From positions 411,218-475,217 of the forward strand of contig NW_022985447.1 in assembly GCF_010093595.1 (NCBI RefSeq): DNA of 64,000 nucleotides, in the 5' to 3' direction. The notes under the pieces were generated by a model. The model was not told the origin of the DNA, made no database searches, and worked only from the letters and a program-made list of their open reading frames with translations. Shown here piece by piece: positions 1-9,945 of this stretch. Both the position numbers and the translations under genes were made by a program. Within the stretch, counting starts at the first letter, position 1. The number at the start of each line of letters is the position of its first letter. This DNA comes from Mytilinidion resinicola. Lineage: Eukaryota > Ascomycota > Dothideomycetes > Mytilinidiales > Mytilinidiaceae.

Positions 1-520
1 GCTGCTGCTCTGCCTGGAACGTTGCGCGGTTGCTTCGAATGTCCTCGATGATCTTGTTCTGGTTCCCGATGATGTTGTTCTGCTGTGCTATCGTCTCTTT
101 TAGGCTCGCGATGAGTTCTGCCAGCTCCCCTATCCCGGCGCTGGCTCCCTCAGGAGCTCGTTCGGAGGAGATCGACACGTGTCTGGTAGGAAATGGCGGT
201 AGTTCATAGTGCGCTGGGTGTTGCTGCGTGCTATTTGGTTCATCGTTCTGCGGTAGCGGCAATGCCGTGGCTCTGCCCTCTATCTGTATAGGTCGACCCG
301 GTACTGCTCTCGTTGTTGGGAGCTGCTGCAGGGCGTCAAGCGCCTTTACTGTTCGCTTCCTGGTACGTTTGGCTGGCGCAGGAGGTGGTGTCGACGGGTC
401 GTAGTCGGAGTCTGACGGCGCCATCGGGTGCTCCGGCACGACGTTCGGTGGTCCGCACGGACCGCCTTGCAGCGGGAACTAGCTAAGCGAGCGACCGCGG
501 TTCGAGTAAAAGAATGTCCG
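1..520 (-). mobile_element. 5' end of a Tad-like LINE (5' UTR and ORF1 N-terminus), runs off left edge
   Basis: An open frame on the minus strand starts at an ATG at 424-422 (MAPSDSDYDP...) and is still open at base 1, giving about 141 residues. It is rich in Pro, Lys and Arg at the start and then has a coiled-coil-like segment (ELAELIASLKETIAQQNNII). The same segment occurs in the second copy at about 6.2 kb (SLIATLKETITQQISIITNQ), and the roughly 80 bases before the ATG also match that copy's leader. This is the N-terminal part of a non-LTR ORF1 (Gag-like). The zinc knuckles and any reverse transcriptase would lie to the left of the window. No stop is seen in the visible part, so this copy may be less decayed than the other. 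The outer limit near 520 is approximate. Confidence 0.7.
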
Positions 521-681
521 AGATGAATATCCTCCTCTTCAACAATTCAGCTTGGCTTCCGCTTGAGCTACTCTCGCCACCTTCTCGCCACCTTACAAGG
601 GTGCGGCCGGAGCGGGTCGGCCATCCTCCCTACTAGCGGTGGCGACATGAAATGCCAAATCACCATAAATAACTACAGCTA

Positions 682-724
682 CAAGGGGGCTACCTAAGCG
701 GGCTGCCGGCGCTCCCTGCTAGCG
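682..724 (+). repeat. Left terminal inverted repeat of the Tc1-like element
   Basis: Pairs with the complement of 2001-2043 with three mismatches over 43 bp. It is immediately preceded by TA. Confidence 0.88.
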
Positions 725-832
725 CTGGCGTTGTTTTAGCCACAGTAAGCGTATTATAAATCTGCAGAAGCCACCAGAATAGCTAGATAATATAAAACAA
801 CGGCAGGGGCCCTTGTATTTTATATCATAAAA

Positions 833-1942
833 ATGCCGAATCTTGTACGCCGGAACAATGGCCACCATCCACGGCCAATTCAATATCCTATTCTTCGAGA
901 TCCGGGCACCCGTCTCTCCTACCGAGAGCGTGATATTGCTTTCTCCCTCTCTCGATACGCTGGCTGGAATAACCAAAGGATCAGTTCCTCTCTTGGTGTG
1001 CCTTACAGAACTATATCCAATGCTCTCTCTCTCCAGAATCCGTGGACCCCTTAAAAACAGAGAGGGAGAAAACCGAATCTTAATACTCCAACTCAACAGC
1101 GCCTTATTGCCCGGGCTAAGCTTAATTGTATCCACTGAAGGAAGCCGTTAGAGGAGATTGCAATACTAGAGGGGGTCTCTGCCTGCAAGCAATCCCTATA
1201 TAAGGCATTTGAAAAAGAGGGCTATTTCCGGCGTGTTGCAACAGAGAAGCCCCTTATCACGCCTGAGCAGCGAGAGGCCCGTCTTAAATAGGCATATTCT
1301 TATCTGGAATGGACTCCCGAGATATAGGCAGCAGTAATTTGGACCGATAAAGCGTCCATTTAAACCGGAGGAGGCCAGATCTTTATTACTAGGCGTGCTA
1401 AGGAGAAATACAATATTAATTGCTGTGTCCCTAAATTTAGGGGGTATTCTAGCTGGATGATTTATAGCAGCATCTCCTATGGGAATAAGGGGCCTTTAGT
1501 TGTTTTTGAAAAGGACTGGTTAATTAAGCTGGGATATAAAAGAAAGATAATAAACGGCGACGTTTACTATACCTACATATGCCCCAATATCAAGACTTTT
1601 ATATAGGAATTATAGCATATACTACAACACCAGCCTATTCTTGTAGAGGATAATGCCTCAATTCACTTAGCAAAAGCGACGCGCCTGGCCTGGGAGCAGA
1701 ACGGCATGCTTGTAATGGAATAGCAGGCGAATTCCCCTGATTTGAATCTAATTAAGAACGTTTGGCGGCTGTTAAAGGGGAGAATACAACGCCGGTTTCC
1801 TACAACAAAGGAGGAAGTACGGCAGTACGCTGAGGAGGAATGGGAGAAGCTTGAGCCCGAAGAATTTGAAAAGTATACGGGCAATATAAGGGAGCGTTGC
1901 CTTGCTGTAATTGCTGCTGATGGCGGCCTAACGAAATATTAG
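833..1942 (+). pseudogene. DDE transposase of the Tc1-like element, eight in-frame stops
   Basis: Reading one frame from the ATG at 833 to the TAG at 1940-1942 gives 370 codons with no frameshift but eight internal stops, at 1052, 1136, 1289, 1325, 1361, 1604, 1613 and 1721. The N-terminal part resembles a helix-turn-helix region (DIAFSLSRYAGWNNQRISSS). The C-terminal part has the Tc1-type catalytic region: ILVEDNASIHLAK (second Asp), then a stop followed by QANSPDLNLIKNVWRLLKG (SPDLNxIExxW-like; Glu is replaced by Lys at the usual catalytic position). Every stop can be explained by CAA/CAG/CGA to stop or TGG to TAG, that is C-to-T on one strand or the other. It cannot encode an active transposase. 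Confidence 0.88.
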
Positions 1943-2000
1943 TTACTAAATAAGCACTGTTTTCATGTGGCGATGTGGCGATTGTAAGCACTAACAGAGA

Positions 2001-2043
2001 CGCTTGCAGGGAGCGCCGGCAGCCCGCTCAGGTAGCCCCTTTG
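2001..2043 (-). repeat. Right terminal inverted repeat of the Tc1-like element
   Basis: Complement of the left end (40/43 identical). It is followed by TA at 2044-2045. Confidence 0.88.
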
Positions 2044-2045
2044 TA

Positions 2046-2219
2046 ATATCATTCATAAGCGTGCTCCGCACGTGGACCCCTTCGCATTTGCACTACCTTC
2101 TGTCTGCTGCTTTAATACCAATTTTGAAAAAGGAAAATGCCCTCCTAGCTCTGTACAGAAAATGGTTTCTTCTAGGCAACATCTAGCATGGTTATAAGCG
2201 CACGACGGATGAAGTTCTG
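2046..2219. other. Short spacer 3' of the NLR-like gene
   Basis: Unique-looking sequence between the transposon and the NLR stop codon. It should hold the 3' UTR. No other feature is seen. Confidence 0.5.
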
Positions 2220-5200
2220 TCAAATGCCAATCTCCATGTTCTCCAGCCGCCACCTGTTCATAGTTTCTAGTGATGATGTTGTGTGTGGATGATGAGGACC
2301 TAGGACTTGTTTGCGTAGTTGGAAGCATTTTTCCATAAGTGAAATAGCGTCCGCGTTGCTACATTGGCCCTTTAACGTGAATGCAAGATTGTTCATGCTG
2401 GTCAGCGTGGAAGGATGCTCCTCGCCAAGCACCCTCGAACTTGTCTCCATCACTTGCACGTCCAGCTCTTCGGCCTCCTTCCACCGCCCTTGATTCCAAA
2501 ACGTCGACGCCAGGTTGGCTATGCTGGTCAGCGTGTCTGGATGCTCCTCGCCAAGCACCCTTGAACTCGTCTCCATCACTTGTACGTCCAGCTCTTCGGC
2601 CTCCTTCCACCGCCCTTGATTCCAAAACGTCGACGCCAGGTTGGCTATGCTGGTCAGCGTGTCTGGATGCTCCTCGCCAAGCACCCTTGAACTCGTCTCC
2701 ATCACTTGTACGTCCAGCTCTTCGGCCTCCTTCCACCGCCCTTGATTCCTGTACGTCGACGCCAGGTTGGCCATGCTGGTCAGTGTGGAAGGATGCTCGT
2801 CCCCAAGCACTCTTATTCTCGTCTCCATCACTTGCACAAACAGCTCTTCGGCCTCCTTCCACCGCCCTTGATTCCTGTACGTCGACGCCAGGTTGGCCAT
2901 GCTGGTTAGCGTGTCTGGATGCTCCTCGCCAAGCACCCTCGAACTCGTCTCAAGAACTTGACTAATTGGAACCTCGGCTTCATTCCATCGTCCGTCTTCG
3001 TAGAGGCACATACCATATCTCCACATGAGATCCATCCTCTTCTTCCAATCTCTATCGACGAGATCGGATTCAAGTGCATATCGTACGTGTGGCACGTATA
3101 CTGTCCAGATGCTCCTGTTTTTGTAGTTGTTGTTTGGGAATATCTCCTCAAATCGTTCGATTACTCTCACCGTTGACTGAGTAAGCTGGCCTTCCTTTCG
3201 AAGCCAGTTGCGCGTTGCCAAATGGACCAGCCGATGGAGGTCGAGAGCTCCGTCTGGCCGTTTACTAACAAAAGAATAAGCGCTGAGCGTTCCAATCGCA
3301 TCAATCTCCTTCTTCGGCGATAGCCCGGGCGGAAGAAGAGACTGCGGAATTTTCCTTGGATCCACACAGGACATGAACGACAGGTAGTCTGCTGCCAGAG
3401 GATCACGCTGCCGGATCTGGGCGAATGAGATTAGCCACGTCGTAGCCACTGGGTTCTTAATATTGCGATATCTCCCATCATCCTCAAATTCCTCGCTTAG
3501 TAGCTCGATGACATCCTTCTCTTGCTCTTTCAGAAGCGAAAGGTACGCCGCTAAGAGTATCCCGTTCTTGTTGATGTATGCCGCCGCCTGAACGATAGCT
3601 AACGGGAGATGTGTAAGCTCTATAAGTAAAGCTTGGGTATCCTGCTTGTTGTTAAGGAGATTCGAATTAACTAGGGATTTCCGTAGCAGCTGCGTAGCCA
3701 TTTCTTCGTCCATCTCGGGCACTTCTACGATACTCTGCTGGGCGACGAGCTCGACCGCCACCTTTCTATCGCGCGTTGTATAGACGATGCACCCTTGCTT
3801 GCTCTTTGGGAGGTAGTTGATCAGACCGCTCGATCCCTGCTCAGGTCCGGGCTTGGCGATCCACATATCCATGTCATCGGCGTTGTCAAACACAAGTAGC
3901 CACTGGCCTGCGCTTTCTTTGCTTAGATAGCTTTGCACCAGTTTCTTCACATCCGCCTTCACCTCTTCCCAGCCAGGCACTCCGAGCTCCCGTGCAACGT
4001 CAAGGTATGCTTGATAGAGGCTTTCCTTGTTAGTTGCCGGTATCCAAATAATGGAGCAGTCGGGGTGCCTGCTCTTAGTTCGGAAGAGTAACTCAAGCAC
4101 AAGCTGCGTCTTCCCCACACCACCAAGTCCGATGATGGCTACCTTTGCGGTATGGTCTTTGGAGCGACCTTGTGCGCACAGCAGTTTTTCTAGCTGAGCA
4201 AGCTGGACTTCGCGGCCCGTGAAGCGGGGATTCCGTTCAAATGGCACTTTACAAAGAACTTTTTTCGAGACTAGTAAGCTTATGATTCCAGCTTGCGTTG
4301 TTAGCTTCATTACATACGTTTGCTACGTCGTGTGCATACCAGCAGCTTCCAAAGAAACCGGGGACTCCGGAGTCTCTCCAATAAGGACTTGGACCAATCG
4401 ATCAACGTCGCGGCTGACCACCTCTTCTTTCAAGTAGTTTCCTGTGAGAACAGAGATATTTGCCAGCTTTTTCCACTCATCAAGAGCCATGCGACCGATG
4501 GCACGGCGAACGTTTAGCCGAAAGTAGACATTAGGGTGACCTTGGAACTTTCTCTCGCATTCCTCTGCAACCTGAGCTGTATCTGTAGCAATCTTTTTCA
4601 AGCTCTCGACCAATTTCACAGGCACAACCTTCTCAATCCAGCCCGGCTCACTGTAATCTTGAGCATCAGTTTCTCCAGTCCCGAGACTGACAATACAGCC
4701 GAGTTGCCTTTCTCCGAAGATATCCCAAGCTTCTTTCAAAACTTGATTGGTGGGATTGTTGTACCCTAGACCGGCGTCTAGATAAGCTACCTCAGCACCT
4801 TTGCTGCCAATTTTTATGTGCTTAAAGAATGTGGGTGCGGCGCTAGTTGCACGACCCGCCTCCCATATCATGCAATCGTCGCTACGGTTTCGAGCGACCC
4901 GGTAGGTTCGGAATAGTGTTGGTCCGACTGCGGCCGCAGTGTCTGCCGCTGCGACCGCGCAAACGAAGCTTAAAACGATTAGCAAATCCCAAAGTAATCC
5001 TTGGGTGCCTTACGCTTTGCAATTCGGATCTTTGTCTTCTGGATCTATCATCCGAGCGTCCTTTGAGCCTTGCCCAAGAGCTTGCTCAACCTCCTGCCGA
5101 ATAGCTTCTTTAAGACTTGAGGCCTTGAATGCACCACCATCTATCAATTTCCATTGCTTTTTTGAGAAGACAGTGCCCGCGAGCTCGAGGTACGCATTCT

Positions 5201-5492
5201 TGGCGCTTTCCGCCGAAAGCTTTAGTCGCCCTAGAAGAAGGGCAATGAGGCCTCCAGTACTTGTGCCACCGATGAGGTCGAAGTATTCGCACGGGAGAGG
5301 TTCTTCGTCTAGCTTCTTTGCGTGTTGGATCCTTCTCATGACCTCTTGAAGGATTAGAAGCTCGGACAGGCCGCGCACACCGCCGCCATCTAAACGTGGT
5401 AAGCTTGGCCGATTCTTGCTCGATTACGTCTACTCACCAAGAGCGAGGAGCCGTAGTGGTCTTCGCGCTGCATTGTCCACGGTGTTGCTCAT
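2220..5492 (-). CDS. Patatin-like phospholipase / NB-ARC / TPR protein (fungal NLR-like)
   Basis: Exons on the minus strand are 5492-5438, 5389-5014, 4968-4340 and 4291-2220, giving 1043 aa. Introns of 48, 45 and 48 nt have GTGAGT, GTAAGG and GTATGC donors and CTNAC-like branch sites. The patatin domain (about residues 14-340) has the oxyanion motif DGGGVRG (19-25), the nucleophile elbow GGTSTGG (Ser62) and the partner Asp in YLDAGLGYNNP (Asp208). The NB-ARC domain has a P-loop GLGGVGKT (408-415), kinase-2 WLLVFDNAD, a YTTRDR sensor and HLPLA. The C-terminus is kinesin-light-chain-type TPRs with a 42-residue period. In known fungi, proteins of this architecture (for example Neurospora PLP-1) act in allorecognition cell death, with TPRs sensing a partner and patatin as effector. 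That role is inferred here. All catalytic and nucleotide-binding motifs are present, so the gene looks functional. The exon 3/4 acceptor has two in-phase alternatives further downstream. Confidence 0.88.
2461..2950 (-). repeat. 126-bp tandem repeats encoding 42-aa TPRs
   Basis: The TPR-coding DNA is a tandem array with 126-bp period. The copies starting at + positions 2461 and 2587 are identical over at least 120 bp. Two more copies towards 2950 differ at few bases and a divergent terminal copy follows. Each encodes RVLGEEHPDTLTS(M/I)ANLAST-type repeats. The near-identity points to recent duplication or ongoing homogenisation. Confidence 0.9.
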
Positions 5493-5859
5493 TCTCTGTT
5501 TGGATTAATTCGTTGGTCGTAGTTCTGGTAGAAGCTAGATGTCACCTAGAGAGTATGATTACTAGAGAGTATGATTATTGCGTCGCTATTGTTGTTTCGC
5601 TCGAATCCTCAGCCTGGGGCATCAGTAAGCAGTTGATCAGAATCTCATAACTATCACGTGAACTGCTTGGGGCTGTTATTATCTAATTGCATTCGACCAC
5701 GGAGTACCAAGCCTCGTCGCCGGATGTTCCAGGCAATCGTCCGTGCTTGCGAGCCAGTGGGGCGGGCCGATGCTTGCCTTCCACTCTGGCGCCATCGTAT
5801 ACAGTACAATAAAACCTACTTATAGTGATATAGGGATTTAGTGATATTTTCTATACAGT
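5493..5859. promoter_or_regulatory. Upstream region of the NLR-like gene
   Basis: No gene is supported. It contains a 16-bp tandem duplication (tagagagtatgatta-type, about 5550-5580) and, from 5815, AT-rich sequence with repeated agtgata words. A 12-bp inverted repeat, tagtgatatagg, lies at 5823-5834 with its complement at 5891-5902. The NLR promoter must lie here, but no specific site can be named. Confidence 0.4.
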
Positions 5860-7367
5860 GATACAAGTCGCCGGACTGTACGATTTGCCTCCTATATCAC
5901 TAGCTCCCTGCATTCTAGTCACTCGTTTAGTCAGCTCCCGCTGCAAGGCGGCCCTTGTGGCCAACCGCCGCGAATCCCGGAGCTCCGATGGCAGCCAGAC
6001 GCGTACCCACAACACCACCTCCGATTCAGCCAGCACCAGCAAAAGGCCGCACAAGAAAACCAAGCGCAAAGGTCCTTGAAGCCCAGCAGTCATTGAGAAC
6101 ACGAACAATTGCGTCTAGATCAACACAGAATGAGCCATCCGCAAGCGCTACCGTTTCTCCTGAACGTGTAGGGAGAGACACGAACCGGGAAGAAGTTGCG
6201 TCGCTCATCGCGACCCTGAAGGAAACCATCACACAGCAGATCAGCATCATTACGAATCAGAACCGCGTTCTCGATAGCTTCAGAGCCGACCTCGCAGAGA
6301 TCAAATCAGAATAGCAAAGCCTCAAGAACCAAAACGCCGAACTCCAGGAGGAGATCCGCTCCCTCCAAGCGCAGCTTAACACTTTCTCAGTATCGCTCCC
6401 ATTAACAGGATTATGGGCGTTAGTAGCGGCCAGTTGAAGCGCGATAGAATCGGGGACAAGTCTCTCACAAGCAACGAACGCCGAGAAGCCAAACAAGGAA
6501 CCCAGCCACCAACTGGTGATTGACGTTAGTCGGGTCGAGGGCGAAGCGGCAGAGAAGATATTGACCACCGAGGTCGCGAAGCAAACCATCTTACATGGCA
6601 TAAGGGATATCGATAGGCTCTCCGGAGCCACGGTTAAGGACTTCCGCATGTGGCACACAGACAACAAAACAACGGTTATTAAATTCTCAGTGGAGAAGGA
6701 CAAGGAAGCCGCATTTAGGCAGACAGCCACGCAGTTGCTGGAATCACGCATCCCCGGGGCGAGGCTTATCGGCCCAAAATGGCATGCTGTTAAAGCGGAC
6801 TGGATCGAAGTATCGCTGGCGATGGACATAGACAGTGGCAAAGTGAGCAAGTCAACCATGGAGCGCTTCGGTGAAGAGAACGGAGTAGAAGTGTGCACGA
6901 TGAGATGGCTCGGGAGGCCTAGGCCAAGCGGGCAGCATGCGTCTGTGGTTATTAAGGTGGCGACAAAGGAGGATGCGGAGAAGCTACTAGGCTCGGACAT
7001 TGTTTTGTTTGGAGGAGGCGCGGTTATCATGTCAGCATTTAAAGAGCGACGTACCCCGGTGGCATGTTTTAAATGTAGGAGGTACGGACACAGAGCTAGA
7101 GACTGCAAGCGGCCCGACACATGCGATATGTGTGGCCAGGAGGGTCACCTTCAATGCGAGATAGTAAACCTGCGCTGCATAAACTGTCAAGGCCTCACTG
7201 AGCCTCGCAACGGGAGTGCCCAGCGTACAGAAAAGAGAGGGACAGGATTCTTGCGATTCAGCAGCACGGGTAACCGAGTATCCGTCGTCGAACCTTCGAT
7301 TTTATCTCGCCTTAATTCGCAATCGCCGCCGCCCTCTCAACCTACTTATCAGCATTGGGCCGTTTAA
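5860..7367 (+). mobile_element. Truncated, decayed LINE ORF1 (Gag-like, CCHC zinc knuckles)
   Basis: One plus-strand frame from the ATG at 5988 (MAARRVPTTPPP) runs to 7367 with stops at 6312 (TAG) and 6435 (TGA), both reachable by C-to-T from CAG and CGA. It encodes a Pro/Lys/Arg-rich start, a coiled-coil segment, a central domain (IDVSRVEGEAAEKIL...) and two CCHC knuckles, CFKCRRYGHRARDC and CDMCGQEGHLQC. A third knuckle begins CINCQG but a frameshift near 7190-7205 moves its remainder (RECPAYRKERDRIL) into another frame. This is ORF1 of a Tad/I-like non-LTR element. No reverse transcriptase or endonuclease follows. The leader matches the copy at the left edge of the window. Confidence 0.8.
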
Positions 7368-9011
7368 GAACAATACGACTTGGTAAACTGCTATCGAGGG
7401 AAGCAGCTATTGCAATTGTCGGCAATAGTGGCTGGGAAGGCACTTTTCAAGGGTACGGGCGGATATAGGCAGTTTACAGGACGGGATTTCGACACATTCT
7501 CACTCTCCTTCTCTCCGAGGTTTGTATACTTTCTCTTTATTTCGTATGTTGATCACAGAGTCAATTGAAAGAGAAACAGCTCTTGTAGTTGGCTACTGAA
7601 TTGGAGCCAGTATAATTCGCGCCAGTCTACTCTAGTTAGCGCATAGTAACGGCCTATACCCTACAGGTGGATGGCCATAATAGAACATACATGCATATAT
7701 ACATACATATATACGTGATGTGGCGATTCTGTAGGTGTCCTTAGATAGTTCAGTTGGTTGACTGGAGGCATAGCCAAGATGTATTGCAAGGCTGCGGGTT
7801 GGCCCGCTTGCCAAGACACTGCACAGCCACAGGCTTAACAGCCACTTTAAGTAAATTACACCCTGATGATTGATTATATAAGGCAGTGTTTGTTTTCCAC
7901 TAGCCCGGATTGGTGATCGCTTCTATTGGAGGTACCAGCCTGCGTGGCGTCCTTGCATGCATTTGCGTGTGAGTAGTACTGGATGTTTAGGAATAGCCAT
8001 AGTAATTTATACGACTCATATAGAACTATTGCAGATACTGACGTGTGCACGAGGTGTGAGTTACTTAAAGTCAAAGTCCCCCTTATATTTCTCGGCACGG
8101 TAGGTTTCTCGGCACGCAGGGATGGACATTATAGTGATTTTCTTGTTCAAGGTGATCATTTGTTGCGACTTTGATCATTGTTTGCATGCGAAGGCGTTGA
8201 GCGAACACTATTGCTTGAAGTGTGGAGGTGCTGAAAGGTCAGAGCATTAGATGGGTCTTAGGAACGATGTGCTAAGACTATGGGGCAGTCCGTCTGAGCC
8301 CTCCCCGATGGTATTCGTGAAGAAAGCTCATGGCAGTAGCGTCGTTGGGCTGAGTCGATAACAGAATGAAGATGTGAAGCTGAAATGGAGGCTGATGAGT
8401 TACCCGAAAGGGAGAAAACAGGACCAAGATTCCAGCCAATCAGCGGTATGAATTACTCAGCTGAGCCCACGACCACACCCTTTCCTCAACCATCTACATC
8501 CCGCTTCCGTTTGGGTTATTCAAGCATTATCAACAACTAACCTCTGTTACCAAGTCTATCTTATGATATTACAGCTTGCTGGCTACCCTGAGCAATCAAT
8601 GAAAGTCCACTGTCCTCATTGGAATACATCTACGAAGCAAGCCGAGGCGAGGCACAAGCTAGCTTTTTTTCCTCGCGATACATTTCCATATTCGATGTCG
8701 AGTTAAAGTTCTAGATTACTGTGGCGCCCCTCCTGGCACCTGAAGCTGCAGAATGACTGGATAACTAGCACGTCTCTCAGCCGTACGCTTGTTTAGCTCA
8801 ACACTAGCCACAGCAGCTGAATAAGACATACTCTATTTGTGTCTCTAACCCAACCGACCTTTACAGCCTCTCAAGCTTCTACTAGCAACATAACTATAAG
8901 AGTCGCCGTAGCGATGGCGCTCGCCGTTCTCCACGACCACCAGCAGAATTGCATTCCCTTAACGCCCATTCTCAGCCTTTGTCCCTTTCTCAAGCACCAT
9001 AGAAAGCTACC
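7368..9011. other. Gene-free stretch with simple repeats and a tRNA-like segment
   Basis: No coding frame is convincing. At 7684-7715 there is an alternating tatacata-type microsatellite. At about 7742-7805 a tRNA-like A-box (TAGTTCAGTTGGTTGA) is followed by a weak B-box (GGGTTGGCCC), without a pairing acceptor stem. The last few hundred bases upstream of 9012 are pyrimidine-rich and are the likely promoter of the next gene. Confidence 0.45.
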
Positions 9012-9737
9012 ATGGCACGCTACCCTTCTCCCCTCTTCCAAATCCTTTGCATATTACAGATAGTCGCATCCGGCATCATAGTAGTCTTCTTCTACGTCGC
9101 ATGGGCGGACATCGCTAAGACTGTCGTATTAAAGGATGATCTGGGGTTGGTAGAGAAGACCAAGAACCCGAATGAATGGCATGCGCCTTGGTACTTCAAA
9201 CTGGTGAGTATCCGCGTCTCTAGTACTCCCCGGTTGTCTAGGTAGAGGCAAATAAGCATGTTCTAACATCCCACGCCCAGCTCCACGGCACCGCCCATCT
9301 CAGCCTTCTTTCAGCCATCGTCCTATTCGCTCTTCATGCATTCAAGAAGCTCTATCCACCGTTCGGCCTCGTGCTCAACTTTTGTCTCACGTTCCTCTAC
9401 ATTGCGGGCGTTGCGGGCGTGGCGGCGTTCTCCTTCGCTCTGGGCCTTGTCGGGAAGTGCGATTCTGGCATGGGATGCATTGCGTATAAAGTCGCGTTCT
9501 TCACCGCACATGTATCAGGGTATTTATGAGTCCTCCCAGCGAAGGCAAAGAAACTTTATGCTGACATGCTACGGTAGACTACTCGCATGGGCCATGATGC
9601 TACTAGACGCGTATACTTTCGGCCAAACGAGATCCCAAACGGCTGGCTATCAGAAATTCAACGAAGACAGCGCTGGATTGCTTCCACTTCGGAGTAAGGG
9701 AATGGTGGCGACCGCGTACGAGCCGACTCGTAGTTGA
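9012..9737 (+). CDS. Four-span (MARVEL-like) membrane protein
   Basis: Exons 9012-9203, 9281-9519 and 9578-9737 give 196 aa. Introns of 77 and 58 nt have GTGAGT and GTATTT donors, CTAAC and CTGAC branch sites and CAG/TAG acceptors, and phases agree. Four hydrophobic segments are visible: LFQILCILQIVASGIIVVFF near the start, AHLSLLSAIVLFALHAF, LVLNFCLTFLYIAGVAGVAA and LLAWAMMLLDAYTFG. The loop after the third span has two cysteines (GKCDSGMGCIAY). The layout (short tail, four spans, about 200 aa) matches small fungal MARVEL-type membrane proteins. The function is unknown and the family call is by topology only. Confidence 0.8.
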
Positions 9738-9945
9738 TGGGCTGAGTAGATCAACGTCCTCGTCTTTCCTTGTGCAACACAATGCTTCGTCGCAGAGTAG
9801 AACCTGTAATGTCTTTGTAAATCTCACGCTCTAAAATTCACTTGAACAATACATCCGCTTTGTAAAACGCCCTCACCGCAATATAAAATGTCCACAGCAA
9901 CATCTCCACCCTCATACCCCTGTCCCTCAATTTCCCACCACCACA

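Larger units (their letters stand above)
682..2043 (+). mobile_element. Tc1/mariner-type DNA transposon, RIP-damaged
   Basis: A 1362-bp element bounded by TA dinucleotides (680-681 and 2044-2045), the target duplication used by Tc1/mariner elements. The 43-bp terminal inverted repeats (682-724 and 2001-2043) agree at 40 of 43 positions and begin CAAGGGGGCTACC on the left and CAAAGGGGCTACC (complement) on the right. One interrupted transposase frame lies between them. The complete ends and TA flanks indicate a whole inserted copy, now dead. It sits 176 bp beyond the 3' end of the NLR-like gene. Confidence 0.88.

Noticed and set aside
719..1135. 138-aa minus-strand frame in the Tc1-like element
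   Set aside because: Antisense to the transposase and starts in the terminal repeat region; no motif.
2359..2965. Long open frames on both strands over the TPR repeats
   Set aside because: A 126-bp repeat is a multiple of three, so any frame free of stops in one unit stays open; they are shadows of the NLR-like gene.
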